29,564 nt of DNA, from the NCBI GenBank assembly GCA_905215015.1, contig CAJMOS010000022.1, positions 1 through 29,564 of the forward strand. Reading direction: 5' to 3'. Below are positions 15,108 to 22,177 of this stretch, one piece after another. The DNA is from an uncultured bacterium. GTDB taxonomy: Bacteria > Spirochaetota > Spirochaetia > Sphaerochaetales > Sphaerochaetaceae. The position numbers and the translations under genes were made by a program. The notes below the pieces were generated by a model. The model was given only the letters and a program-made list of their open reading frames with translations, had not been told where the DNA came from and made no database searches. How positions within the stretch are numbered: the first letter of the stretch is position 1; every line of letters begins with the position of its first letter.

Positions 15108-16397
15108 ATGGGTTCCTACATCATCAATGGTGGTCATCCTGCTTGTGGGGAAGTGGCAATCAGCGGCAACAAGAACGCCGCGCTTCCCTGTATCGTCGCG
15201 ACCCTCCTGACGGATGATGCGATACGCCTTTCCAATGTCCCGGAAATCGAAGATGTGAAGGTCATGCTGAAGCTTCTGGCCTCGCTGGGAAGTTCGGTTG
15301 TCCGTGAGAGTGCTGGAGTCTACGTGATCCAGAGCGGGAATCGGCATGGCAAGCTCGACGCGGACTTGGTGGGAAAAGTGAGGGGTTCCATCCTGTTTGC
15401 GGGCGCACTGCTGGCCATGAACGGGTCGGCTGTGCTTCCCCCTCCTGGCGGTGACGTTATCGGCCTTCGTCGTCTGGATACCCATTTTCTCGGTTTCAGC
15501 GAACTTGGAGCCAAGTGCGAGCTTAACGTGGATGGAAATATCCAGCTTGTTTCGAAGCAAGGACATCTGATTGGGAACGACATTTTTCTCGATGAGGCAT
15601 CCGTCACCGGTACCGAGAATATCATCATGGCGGCCAGCCTCGCCGAGGGGACGACGATCATCCGCAATGCAGCCAGCGAGCCACATGTCGAGGACCTTTG
15701 CAATATGCTATGCAGCATGGGCTGCAAGATCAGCGGCATCGGCAGCAACGTGCTCACGATAGAGGGCCGGAATCGATTGCATGGAACAGATTTCCGTCTT
15801 GGGTTCGATTATATGGAAGCGGGTTCCTTCATAGGCCTTGCCGGTGCCAGTGGAGGAGAGATTCTCCTGAAGCAGGTGGATGTTTCCAAACTCAGGATGA
15901 TCCGACTTGGCTTCCAGCGTATCGGCATCGACTTCGTACAAGACGGCCCTTCTTCGATTCTGGTCCCACGGACCCAATCCCGTATTTTGCAGAAAGAGGT
16001 CGGCGGGCACACTGCGAAGATTGATGACGCTCCATGGCCAGGATTCCCCGCAGACCTCCTGTCTGTCCTCACCGTCTGTGCGACCCAGATGCATGGCGTC
16101 ATTCTGGTCCACGAGAAGATGTTCGAATCTCGCATGTATTTCATTGATTGGCTGATTCGTATGGGTGCCGACATCATCCTCTGTGATCCCCATCGAGCGG
16201 TTGTTTCCGGTCCGAGCCCGCTGGTGGGGGCACATGTCTCGTCTCCTGATGTCCGTGCCGGTATGGCCCTAGTAATTGCCGGTGTCTGTGCCCAGGGAAC
16301 AACCGTCATTGACAATATCTATCAAATTGAACGTGGTTACGAGCATTTCCAGCAGAAACTTTTCGCTCTTGGACTCGACATTGCTGTGCAGCCATAA
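15108..16397 (+). CDS. murA: UDP-N-acetylglucosamine 1-carboxyvinyltransferase with active-site Asp
   Basis: MurA commits UDP-GlcNAc to peptidoglycan synthesis by adding enolpyruvate. The 429-residue protein has NKNAALPC near residue 21 (Lys22 and Asn23 bind substrate), the active-site loop PPPGGDVIGLRRLD, and the C-terminal WPGFPADLLSVLTV and FESRMYF motifs. In E. coli the loop reads GGC with Cys115; here the equivalent residue is Asp116. Asp variants occur in Borrelia, Chlamydia and Mycobacterium and make the enzyme insensitive to fosfomycin. A GGTGGAGG element precedes the ATG. It converges with the sigma-54 activator gene across a gene-free spacer. Confidence 0.95.
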   Translation: MGSYIINGGHPACGEVAISGNKNAALPCIVATLLTDDAIRLSNVPEIEDVKVMLKLLASLGSSVVRESAGVYVIQSGNRHGKLDADLVGKVRGSILFAGALLAMNGSAVLPPPGGDVIGLRRLDTHFLGFSELGAKCELNVDGNIQLVSKQGHLIGNDIFLDEASVTGTENIIMAASLAEGTTIIRNAASEPHVEDLCNMLCSMGCKISGIGSNVLTIEGRNRLHGTDFRLGFDYMEAGSFIGLAGASGGEILLKQVDVSKLRMIRLGFQRIGIDFVQDGPSSILVPRTQSRILQKEVGGHTAKIDDAPWPGFPADLLSVLTVCATQMHGVILVHEKMFESRMYFIDWLIRMGADIILCDPHRAVVSGPSPLVGAHVSSPDVRAGMALVIAGVCAQGTTVIDNIYQIERGYEHFQQKLFALGLDIAVQP

Positions 16398-16449
16398 CTA
16401 TTGGTGAAGCGTATATTTCCTTTTTCTGTACACCCAACCTATACGCAAG

Positions 16450-16469
16450 TTATCCACGAGTTATCCACC
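16450..16469 (+). repeat. DnaA-box pair 1
   Basis: Two direct DnaA boxes, TTATCCACG and TTATCCACC, start 11 bp apart, about one helical turn. This favours side-by-side DnaA binding. Confidence 0.65.
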
Positions 16470-16562
16470 GGTTGGCGGAATGGTTGTGGAAACAAGTAAA
16501 ATCACGACCAACGGGGGTTTGTCAACTTAAATTTGGAAGAAAACGCATTCGTTTCTAATTCG

Positions 16563-16576
16563 TTGTTATATAACAA
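16563..16576. repeat. AT-rich perfect palindrome
   Basis: TTGTTATATAACAA is a perfect 14-bp palindrome inside the AT-rich tract between the two DnaA-box pairs. It may be a melting site or a protein-binding dyad. Confidence 0.5.
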
Positions 16577-16678
16577 TTTGAAAAACAACTTAACAGGTGT
16601 TGGAAAGGATGTTTTTCGGATAAAAGAAAGGTCCTTCTCCTCGGAAAAACCGATGGAAAAGAACCTGAATCATGAAAG

Positions 16679-16698
16679 TTATCCACAAGTTATCCACC
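16679..16698 (+). repeat. DnaA-box pair 2
   Basis: TTATCCACA (perfect consensus) and TTATCCACC start 11 bp apart, repeating the layout of the pair 229 bp upstream. Confidence 0.7.
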
Positions 16699-16784
16699 GG
16701 CTTGTGCACGAACTTTGTACACGGTAACTCTCGATGGAATGTCCCTTTATGAGGCAGTCGGAGACTTCTCACGTTGTTTTGGTG

Positions 16785-18026
16785 TTATGTGTCAGATGTG
16801 TATAACCTGTGCATGGGCCATGGACATCCTTTTCTCGGGTCGAGCGGTCCATCCGGGAAATCCAACTGGTCTTTTCCCCGGCTGAAATGCTCCGCTTTCC
16901 TCAGAATTGTTTCAAGTTCCCGAACGTTTCCCGGCCAGTCATAATCGTAAAGCCTCTGCAGAAAATGCGGGGAAATCGGTTTGTTTTCCTTAGCCTTAGT
17001 TTGTATCAAGAGAGGAATATCCTCCTTATGTGCCCGAAGAGGTGGGAGAAAGATGAGATTCCCGGAGAGACGGTGGAAAAGATCTTCTCGAAGGCGTTTT
17101 CTCTCCATCAACCGGAAAGGATCTTCGTTTAGAGCGGTAATCAGCAAAAAGTCTGCAGAAGCAAGCCCCGTTTCTCCTAGTTTCCGGTAGGTGTGTGTTT
17201 CGACTACATCAAGCAAATCCTGTTGGGTGGAGGGACTCATGGTCTGAAGCTCGTCAAGAAAGAGCGTCTTTCCATTTGCTTCCCCCAGAAGCCCCTTTTT
17301 CTGGACAGCGCCGGTAAATGCTCCCGGCGATGAGCCAAACAGCAGGACTCTTCCCACATCTCCACAAAGACGCGAGCAATTGACGGTGACCATATGCAGG
17401 TCTTTGTTGTGGCTGGCCTGATTGATCTGCCTTGCGGCAAGGCTTTTTCCTGTTCCTGTTTCACCCACCAGCATGGGACTGGAAGAAGACAGTTCCTCTC
17501 CTGCACTCCAGATGGCACTTTTGAGGTCCGTCATTACTTTACTAGTACCTACTAAAAGAGAATCTTGTTCTTCTTTTAGACACCAATGCGTTTCCTTCAG
17601 GTGGAGGATGTGGGGATTCCTGCCGGCAGCATTCAATTCTTTCCAAGAAATTGTTTCCTGAGTGAGGTTGGTGGTTCCCTGTGGGGTCGGAATCGTGTTT
17701 CCTTCAGTCCAGATGATATGGATATGAAATGGAACCTCTCGAAACTCCTCGACAATCCGTATCTGCTCTTCGCGGGGGAGTGCGTCGAGCACGATGATGC
17801 AAAAATTTTTTTCTTTACATCGTGTTTTCCAAGAAAGCAAGCCGTCGATGCGTTCGCTGCCTTGGACACGGCCTTTGGCAAAGCGTTCCTTGAACGCATT
17901 CACATAATGCCATTTGTGCAATGGCGTATACATGACAATCATCGAGATACTTCCTTCCTGCTCTGAGAAAAGGGCGAGCGTTTGACTAGGTTTGTTCGAA
18001 TACACATAGGCATGAAAAGTCTCCAT
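16785..18026 (-). CDS. Sigma-54-type AAA+ activator without DNA-binding domain, novel N-terminus
   Basis: The 413-residue protein contains a complete sigma-54 interaction AAA+ domain. It has Walker A GETGTGKS (188-195), the sigma-54 contact loop GAFTGA (235-240), Walker B TLFLDE (254-259), an arginine-finger region RLREDLFHRL (311-320) and WPGNVRELE (364-372). Only about 41 residues follow, with no Fis-type helix-turn-helix, so it probably acts from solution, as reported for some HTH-less activators such as Helicobacter FlgR. Residues 1-155 match no sensor domain I know; the stretch around FCIIVLDALPREEQ suggests an alpha/beta fold, perhaps a degenerate receiver. The ATG at 18026 has a poor SD. 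An in-frame ATG at 17942 with GGAAGGA upstream is a serious alternative start. Confidence 0.85.
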   Translation of the reverse strand: METFHAYVYSNKPSQTLALFSEQEGSISMIVMYTPLHKWHYVNAFKERFAKGRVQGSERIDGLLSWKTRCKEKNFCIIVLDALPREEQIRIVEEFREVPFHIHIIWTEGNTIPTPQGTTNLTQETISWKELNAAGRNPHILHLKETHWCLKEEQDSLLVGTSKVMTDLKSAIWSAGEELSSSSPMLVGETGTGKSLAARQINQASHNKDLHMVTVNCSRLCGDVGRVLLFGSSPGAFTGAVQKKGLLGEANGKTLFLDELQTMSPSTQQDLLDVVETHTYRKLGETGLASADFLLITALNEDPFRLMERKRLREDLFHRLSGNLIFLPPLRAHKEDIPLLIQTKAKENKPISPHFLQRLYDYDWPGNVRELETILRKAEHFSRGKDQLDFPDGPLDPRKGCPWPMHRLYTSDT

Positions 18027-18037
18027 TTGACACGGTT

Positions 18038-18071
18038 TGTACAGAAATATGATTTCTGCCTCTACTGTACA
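18038..18071. promoter_or_regulatory. Operator-like inverted repeats upstream of the sigma-54 activator
   Basis: CAGAAAT-atg-ATTTCTG (18042-18058) is a perfect 7-bp dyad overlapping a second repeat, TGTACAG (18038-18044) and CTGTACA (18065-18071). They lie 12-45 bp upstream of the activator's annotated start, so they may be a regulator-binding site. Confidence 0.4.
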
Positions 18072-18339
18072 TGGAGTCGGTTGTCTTCAACGTCCTTTGT
18101 TTATCGCTACAGATTTTTAGAATATGTCAAAAACATTGCATGGAACATGCTGGATGAACAAAAGGAAACGGGGATGAGACGTTGATTGGGCCAGTAGCTG
18201 CATCACCAATCTTGGTTTTCACGCTACAGATGGGTGAATATCGGTAAGAAACATTTCCGACTAGGAAGGCCAGTAGATATGTTATGTGAAACTATTAGGT
18301 TTCGTCGGAGGATTAGGTCTGGAACCAGAATTGCAAAAT

Positions 18340-18428
18340 CCGAAGACACAAGCGGTCTTCGGGCCTTTCCTTTGCAAAATGGAAGAGGGGGCTTGTCTTC
18401 CCCCTCGCAGGGAGGAGCTATCCCTGCC
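18340..18428. repeat. Three successive hairpins
   Basis: CCGAAGAC/GTCTTCGG (18340-18347, 18355-18362), GAGGGGG/CCCCCTC (18385-18391, 18400-18406) and GCAGGGA/TCCCTGC (18407-18413, 18421-18427) are all perfect. The first could terminate transcription. Together they sit at the 3' edge of the decayed minus-strand gene. Confidence 0.5.
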
Positions 18429-18429
18429 C

Positions 18430-18860
18430 GGTTGCTTTTTCCGTTGCTGGGCAAGCTTCCTATGGATTCCCGCCCTGCTTGACTTGGGAATGTCCAGGAT
18501 CTCCATCGCGTCCTCATAGGAGATTTTCTGTTTCGCCGCAAGGTTCCGCACATGGAGGACGGAAGCCTGCCAGGGTGTCGAGGCGGGCCGTATCCCGCTC
18601 TCGGTCTTCCCGCTGGACCACGGGGACCAGCGTTTGGTAGGGGACGCCCTGGAACTTGCGGATCAGATGGGCGGCGACGAAGGCGAAGATCTCCTTGTGC
18701 ATCACGAAGGCCTTGAACTTCCTGTCATACACTTTTTCCGGGGACAAACGCTCTCCCGGTGGGCTTTTCTTTCGAATGGCCACATGCCCTACTAAACCGT
18801 ATTTTTCGGCGGTTTGAACCAAACTGGAGGAAAAATCTTTCTTGCAGGGAAAGAATGTCT
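18430..18860 (-). pseudogene. Degenerate gene, possibly Rpn-family (PD-(D/E)XK) nuclease/transposase
   Basis: Two coding-like segments lie on the minus strand in different frames. The first, about 18738-18616, includes VYDRKFKAFVMHKEIFAF and FQGVPYQTLVPVV, resembling the N-terminus of Rpn-type proteins. The second, about 18551-18435, includes AAKQKISYEDAMEILDIPKS, resembling their C-terminal helix. The catalytic middle is missing and the frames do not join, so the gene looks internally deleted and frameshifted. The family suggestion rests on pattern memory only. It lies between rsmE and the activator, and its far 5' part runs into the rsmE coding end. Confidence 0.4.
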
Positions 18861-18889
18861 TCCTGTCGGAATGTTTCGCGGCAAATATC

Positions 18890-19678
18890 TTAAACGGAAA
18901 GGGAAGGTTTCTCTTGCAAGAGGCTCTGGCATGCCGCGAGCGCATAAACTGCCGCGGTCTCTGCCCGAAGGATGTTGGTCTTCAACAGGACAGGAAGCAT
19001 GCCTCCCTGCTTTAAAAGCGCGCACTCTTCATCGGAAAGCCCGCCCTCGCTTCCGATAAGCAGATAGATGTCTGTGTCTGGTGTTGTTTTTGCAAGCAAT
19101 TCTCCAAGGCTTTGCTGGCTACCCAGTGGATCCTGATGAAAAAAGATTCCAAGCCCATTCTTGCAGAATCCAGGAACTTCCTCGATTGCAAGCACCTCTG
19201 GAGTAAGGCTGGTCGGAATAGCCGAGCCACTTTGTTGGATAGCTTCTTTGATGATGGCCTCATAGCGTTCATTTCGCGCCTTCATCGCTCTGGTTGTTTT
19301 GTTTGAGGCATCCGAAACGCAAAACCTGCTTTGGACAAATGTGATGGAAAGAACACCGATTTCCGTCGCTTGACGGATAATCAAATCATCTTTCTTGCCC
19401 TTGCATAGGCACTGGAGCAGGTGAAGTCTGGGAAGGTCTTTTACGGAGGGAAGGGTATCGCTCTCTCGTTTCGCCTTTCCATTTTCCGCAAGGCTTACCC
19501 CGAGGGTCTGCTTGTCGATAAGGACAAGATCATACACCTTTCCACTCTGGTCGATTCCGTTGAAGCGGGTTCCCGGAGCGTAGCGAAGCACCTTGGTCAG
19601 GTACCGGCTGTCCCGTTCGGAGAGGGTGATTGTTCCCTCTCCGACATAGGTTTTCGGCAGGAGGTACTGTCGCATCAT
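18890..19678 (-). CDS. rsmE: 16S rRNA (uracil-1498-N3)-methyltransferase
   Basis: RsmE methylates U1498 of 16S rRNA using S-adenosylmethionine. The 262-residue protein begins with an RNA-binding N-terminal domain (RQYLLPKTYV, DSRYLTKVLRYAPG). It then shows the SPOUT-fold segments KKDDLIIRQATEIGV, IGSEGGLSDEE (about 208) and NILRAETAAVYAL (about 236), which form the trefoil-knot cofactor site. The first ATG at 19678 overlaps the protease stop (ATGATG, 4-bp overlap); the second ATG, one codon on, is equally plausible. It is the second gene of the protease-rsmE operon. Lys-Pro-Ser-Leu-Ser-Val ends the protein just before the decayed region. Confidence 0.94.
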   Translation of the reverse strand: MMRQYLLPKTYVGEGTITLSERDSRYLTKVLRYAPGTRFNGIDQSGKVYDLVLIDKQTLGVSLAENGKAKRESDTLPSVKDLPRLHLLQCLCKGKKDDLIIRQATEIGVLSITFVQSRFCVSDASNKTTRAMKARNERYEAIIKEAIQQSGSAIPTSLTPEVLAIEEVPGFCKNGLGIFFHQDPLGSQQSLGELLAKTTPDTDIYLLIGSEGGLSDEECALLKQGGMLPVLLKTNILRAETAAVYALAACQSLLQEKPSLSV

Positions 19679-21120
19679 TTCCCCTGTACAAAGAAGTCGA
19701 TGGCTCGTTGTAGCTGAGAATCGTAGGAAGGATCGGCGACAGGCATCTCCGAGAAGCGTCGTTTCGAGTAATACTCGTTGCGAACCAGCACTTTCAGGAT
19801 GTTATCGTCGATACCGCGGTCCTTGTTCTCGTCGACAAACTTTTGCACGTTCTCCATCGTGTACTCGGGATGGGCCTTTACGAATTCCTGCGGGGCTTTG
19901 TCCTTCATCAGCTGCTCATATGCAGGAATCTGGTCATCTTCCAGTTTGGTATCTGCCGAGACGATATCCGGCTCGATGCCGGTACCGTGGATGTTGATTC
20001 CGTTCGGTGTGTAGTAATGGCCGGTGGTCAACTGGACATAGCCGTCACCAAAGGGGAACACCGTCTGGAAAATGCCTTTCCCGAAGGTCTTGGTGCCCAC
20101 CAAGGTGGCGCGGTTGTTGTCGTGCAAGGCTGCGGCGAAAATTTCCGACGCGCTGGCGGTTCCCCCGTTGACCAGGATGACCACGGGCAGGTTCTGCCCG
20201 ATTTGCTGGGATCCGTCGGAGACATAGCGCTGATTGGTGTTGGTTCCCTTACGCCCTTCCATCGTGACGATAGTAGCTCCGGAAGGAAGGAAGATGTCGG
20301 CCATTTTCAAGGCCTCGTTGACGTTGCCGCCACCGTTGTTCCGCTCATCGATAATCAGGTATTCCATTCCCTCTCCCTTCAGTTCCCGGATTTTGTCCAG
20401 GAACTGCTGGCTCACGTCGGTGGTATAGCTGGAGACCGCTATGTATCCGATCTGGTGGTCCAACATCGTCCCTTCCACCACGGGAGAGTCGATGATTTCA
20501 CGGACCAAGGTGATGTCGAAGGTGGAATCGTCACGCACCACGGTGAGGGTTACTTCAGTTCCTGCCTCGCCACGTACTTTCTTGGATGCCTCGCTGCTGG
20601 TCATGTCCCTCACCGACTCGCCGTCAATCGCGCTGATCATGTCACCCGACAACAGTCCCGCGCGCTGGGCTGGAGAGCCTTTGAAAGGAGAGTCTATGGT
20701 GACCATGTAGGTCGAGGGATCGTCCGGATCGATATTCTTCGGACTGGGCTTGGACAGATAAACGCCGATACCGCCGTATTTGCCGGAAATCTGTTCCTCG
20801 TAGCTTTCCGATTCTTCCTTCGGCGTGTAGAAAGAGTACTTGTCCCCAAGTGCGTCGAGCATGGCGGTCGCCAGGTTCTCCTTCACCACGGCCTTGTCGA
20901 CATCCTCGTAATAGAGGGAATCAATGTATCGGTAGAGCATGGTCAGCGAGCCCATGTCCTGCTGGATTTGATCTGCCTGCATTGTCCCGGTCGAGGAAAC
21001 TGTGTTCAGCTGCTTCAACAGTTGGGTCTGACCCTCTGGATTGCCACTGGCGAAGAGGGAGGAAGAGGAAATAGATATGAGAAGGGCGGAAAATGCCGCC
21101 AAGCGATGCATGTGTTTCAT
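19675..21120 (-). CDS. S41-family carboxyl-terminal processing protease
   Basis: CtpA-type serine protease exported to the periplasm. The 481-residue protein has a signal peptide (about residues 1-26, MKHMHRLAAFSALLISISS onwards), a PDZ domain (about 85-180, with GGIGVYLSKP and GSPAQRAGLLSGD), and the protease core. The catalytic dyad is Ser323 in GGTASASE and Lys348 in TFGKG, 25 residues apart as in E. coli Prc. NNGGGNVNEA also fits the family. An ATG at 21120 is used; a TTG three codons earlier is possible. It is divergent from lgt, with a promoter so close that the mRNA may be nearly leaderless. rsmE follows with a 4-bp overlap. Confidence 0.93.
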   Translation of the reverse strand: MKHMHRLAAFSALLISISSSSLFASGNPEGQTQLLKQLNTVSSTGTMQADQIQQDMGSLTMLYRYIDSLYYEDVDKAVVKENLATAMLDALGDKYSFYTPKEESESYEEQISGKYGGIGVYLSKPSPKNIDPDDPSTYMVTIDSPFKGSPAQRAGLLSGDMISAIDGESVRDMTSSEASKKVRGEAGTEVTLTVVRDDSTFDITLVREIIDSPVVEGTMLDHQIGYIAVSSYTTDVSQQFLDKIRELKGEGMEYLIIDERNNGGGNVNEALKMADIFLPSGATIVTMEGRKGTNTNQRYVSDGSQQIGQNLPVVILVNGGTASASEIFAAALHDNNRATLVGTKTFGKGIFQTVFPFGDGYVQLTTGHYYTPNGINIHGTGIEPDIVSADTKLEDDQIPAYEQLMKDKAPQEFVKAHPEYTMENVQKFVDENKDRGIDDNILKVLVRNEYYSKRRFSEMPVADPSYDSQLQRAIDFFVQGK

Positions 21121-21127
21121 ATGACCC

Positions 21128-21151
21128 AATATAGCGAAAGAAACAAGAAGT
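21128..21151 (-). promoter_or_regulatory. Candidate promoter of the S41 protease
   Basis: On the minus strand the -10 TATATT (21133-21128) lies 18 bp from GTGACA. The predicted start of transcription is within one or two bases of the ATG at 21120. Confidence 0.4.
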
Positions 21152-21191
21152 TGTCACTAAAACTCGACGATTCTCCACGAACAAAGTCGGC

Positions 21192-21220
21192 TTGACCCCG
21201 TTGATGGTTGGAAATATGCT
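21192..21220 (+). promoter_or_regulatory. Candidate promoter of lgt
   Basis: TTGACC (21192-21197), 17 bp and TATGCT (21215-21220) predict transcription from about 21227, which is the A of the lgt start codon. Confidence 0.45.
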
Positions 21221-21226
21221 TTTGCC

Positions 21227-22177
21227 ATGGCTTGGTATCTCTCCTACCCTTCGTGGATACACGCTGAAATCATTCCCTCGTTGCCATTCCGATGGTATGG
21301 ACTCATGTATGTGCTCGCCTTCGCAATCACCTATTGCCTGGTGCTCTGGCAAACGAGCCACGAGGAAGCGGGATGGAGCCGAGAAGAAGTGGACGACCTG
21401 TTTTTCCGGTGCATTCTCCTGTTGCTCATCGGGGCCCGTCTGGTTTCACAGCTGGTCTATGATGGTACATGGGACAACTGGATCCACCCTTGGAAAATTT
21501 TCTGGCCATTCGAGAATGGACGTTTTGTCGGGCTTGCCGGCATGAGCTATCACGGCGGCCTTCTCGGCTGTCTGGTAGGTGGTGTTTGGTTCAGCCGCAA
21601 ACATCACAAGGATTTCCTTACCTGCTGCGACCTCGCTTGCGCCGGCATCCCGCTTGGCTACACGTTCGGTCGTCTTGGCAATTTCATCAATGGAGAGCTC
21701 TGGGGAAGGGTGTCGACAGCCCCGTGGGCGATGGTCTTCCCCGACGCGCCAAAGCTCTCGACCAACTATGCCTGGGTCAGGGATGTCTGCGACAAGGTCG
21801 GAATCGCATATCAGAAGGGGATGATGGTCAACCTGCCGCGCCATCCATCCCAACTTTACGAGGCGTTGTTCGAAGGGGTGGTTCTCTTCCTCTTCCTATG
21901 GTGCCTGGTCAGGCCGCGACGGAAACGCCACCAGTCCGGATTCGTGCTCGCCTGGTACTTGGTCGGCTACGGCGTGGCGCGGTTCTTCATCGAGTATTTC
22001 CGGACTCCGGACGAAAACTTGGGATTCATCATCTCCTTAGGTCCGGGCTCGGACACGATCTCGTTGTTCACCTCCCTGCTCAACATCTCTCTCGGACAGA
22101 TTTTCTGTCTTGGCATGGTCTTGGCGGGAGTCGTATTGTTGTGGATTCGGAAAGGAATAAGGAAGCAAACGCTATGA
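21227..22177 (+). CDS. lgt: Prolipoprotein diacylglyceryl transferase
   Basis: Lgt attaches diacylglycerol to the lipobox cysteine of prolipoproteins at the inner membrane. The 316-residue protein is polytopic, with the family signature GRLGNFINGELWGR (148-161), the conserved His in SYHGGLLG (His109), and LPFRWYGLMYVLAF at the N-terminus. It is somewhat longer than E. coli Lgt (291) owing to a loop around residues 165-205. I see no strong SD, and a promoter-like sequence ends only seven bases before the ATG. The following aminopeptidase gene overlaps by 4 bp (ATGA). A lipoprotein pathway is consistent with a diderm spirochaete. Confidence 0.95.
   Translation: MAWYLSYPSWIHAEIIPSLPFRWYGLMYVLAFAITYCLVLWQTSHEEAGWSREEVDDLFFRCILLLLIGARLVSQLVYDGTWDNWIHPWKIFWPFENGRFVGLAGMSYHGGLLGCLVGGVWFSRKHHKDFLTCCDLACAGIPLGYTFGRLGNFINGELWGRVSTAPWAMVFPDAPKLSTNYAWVRDVCDKVGIAYQKGMMVNLPRHPSQLYEALFEGVVLFLFLWCLVRPRRKRHQSGFVLAWYLVGYGVARFFIEYFRTPDENLGFIISLGPGSDTISLFTSLLNISLGQIFCLGMVLAGVVLLWIRKGIRKQTL

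Larger units (their letters stand above)
16398..16784. other. Convergent intergenic region with two tandem DnaA-box pairs
   Basis: Both flanking genes point into this 387-bp spacer, so it is not needed as a promoter. It holds TTATCCACG (16450-16458) and TTATCCACC (16461-16469), then TTATCCACA (16679-16687) and TTATCCACC (16690-16698). All are on + with the same 11-bp phasing and nearly the same flanks (AAG before, GG after). A weaker reverse site TGTGGAAAC is at 16485-16493. Between the pairs lies an AT-rich stretch with the palindrome TTGTTATATAACAA (16563-16576). An inverted repeat GCGTATA/TATACGC (16409-16415, 16440-16446) follows murA. DnaA binding is inferred from the boxes. Confidence 0.7.
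18027..18889. other. Gene-poor decayed region between the sigma-54 activator and rsmE
   Basis: This 863-bp stretch has no intact gene. Near the activator start it holds operator-like dyads. The sequence CGCTACAGAT occurs twice (18105-18114, 18222-18231). The middle contains three successive GC-rich hairpins (18340-18428), and the right part holds fragments of a probable nuclease/transposase gene on the minus strand. A TTGACA-like -35 for the activator lies at 18130-18125, but I see no convincing -10. Confidence 0.55.

Noticed and set aside
16533..16727. 64-codon ORF in the DnaA-box spacer
   Set aside because: It runs through the DnaA boxes, has no SD and unlikely composition; the boxes explain the conservation better.
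18027..18889. Possible structured ncRNA or tRNA in the decayed region
   Set aside because: I found no cloverleaf, SRP, 6S or tmRNA core, only separate hairpins.
19843..21195. 450-codon open frame on the plus strand
   Set aside because: It is antisense to the S41 protease, whose dyad and PDZ domain are evident.
21469..22173. N-terminal extension of the aminopeptidase frame
   Set aside because: It lies inside lgt in another frame and has no SD; the ATG at 22174 has an SD and stop-start overlap.
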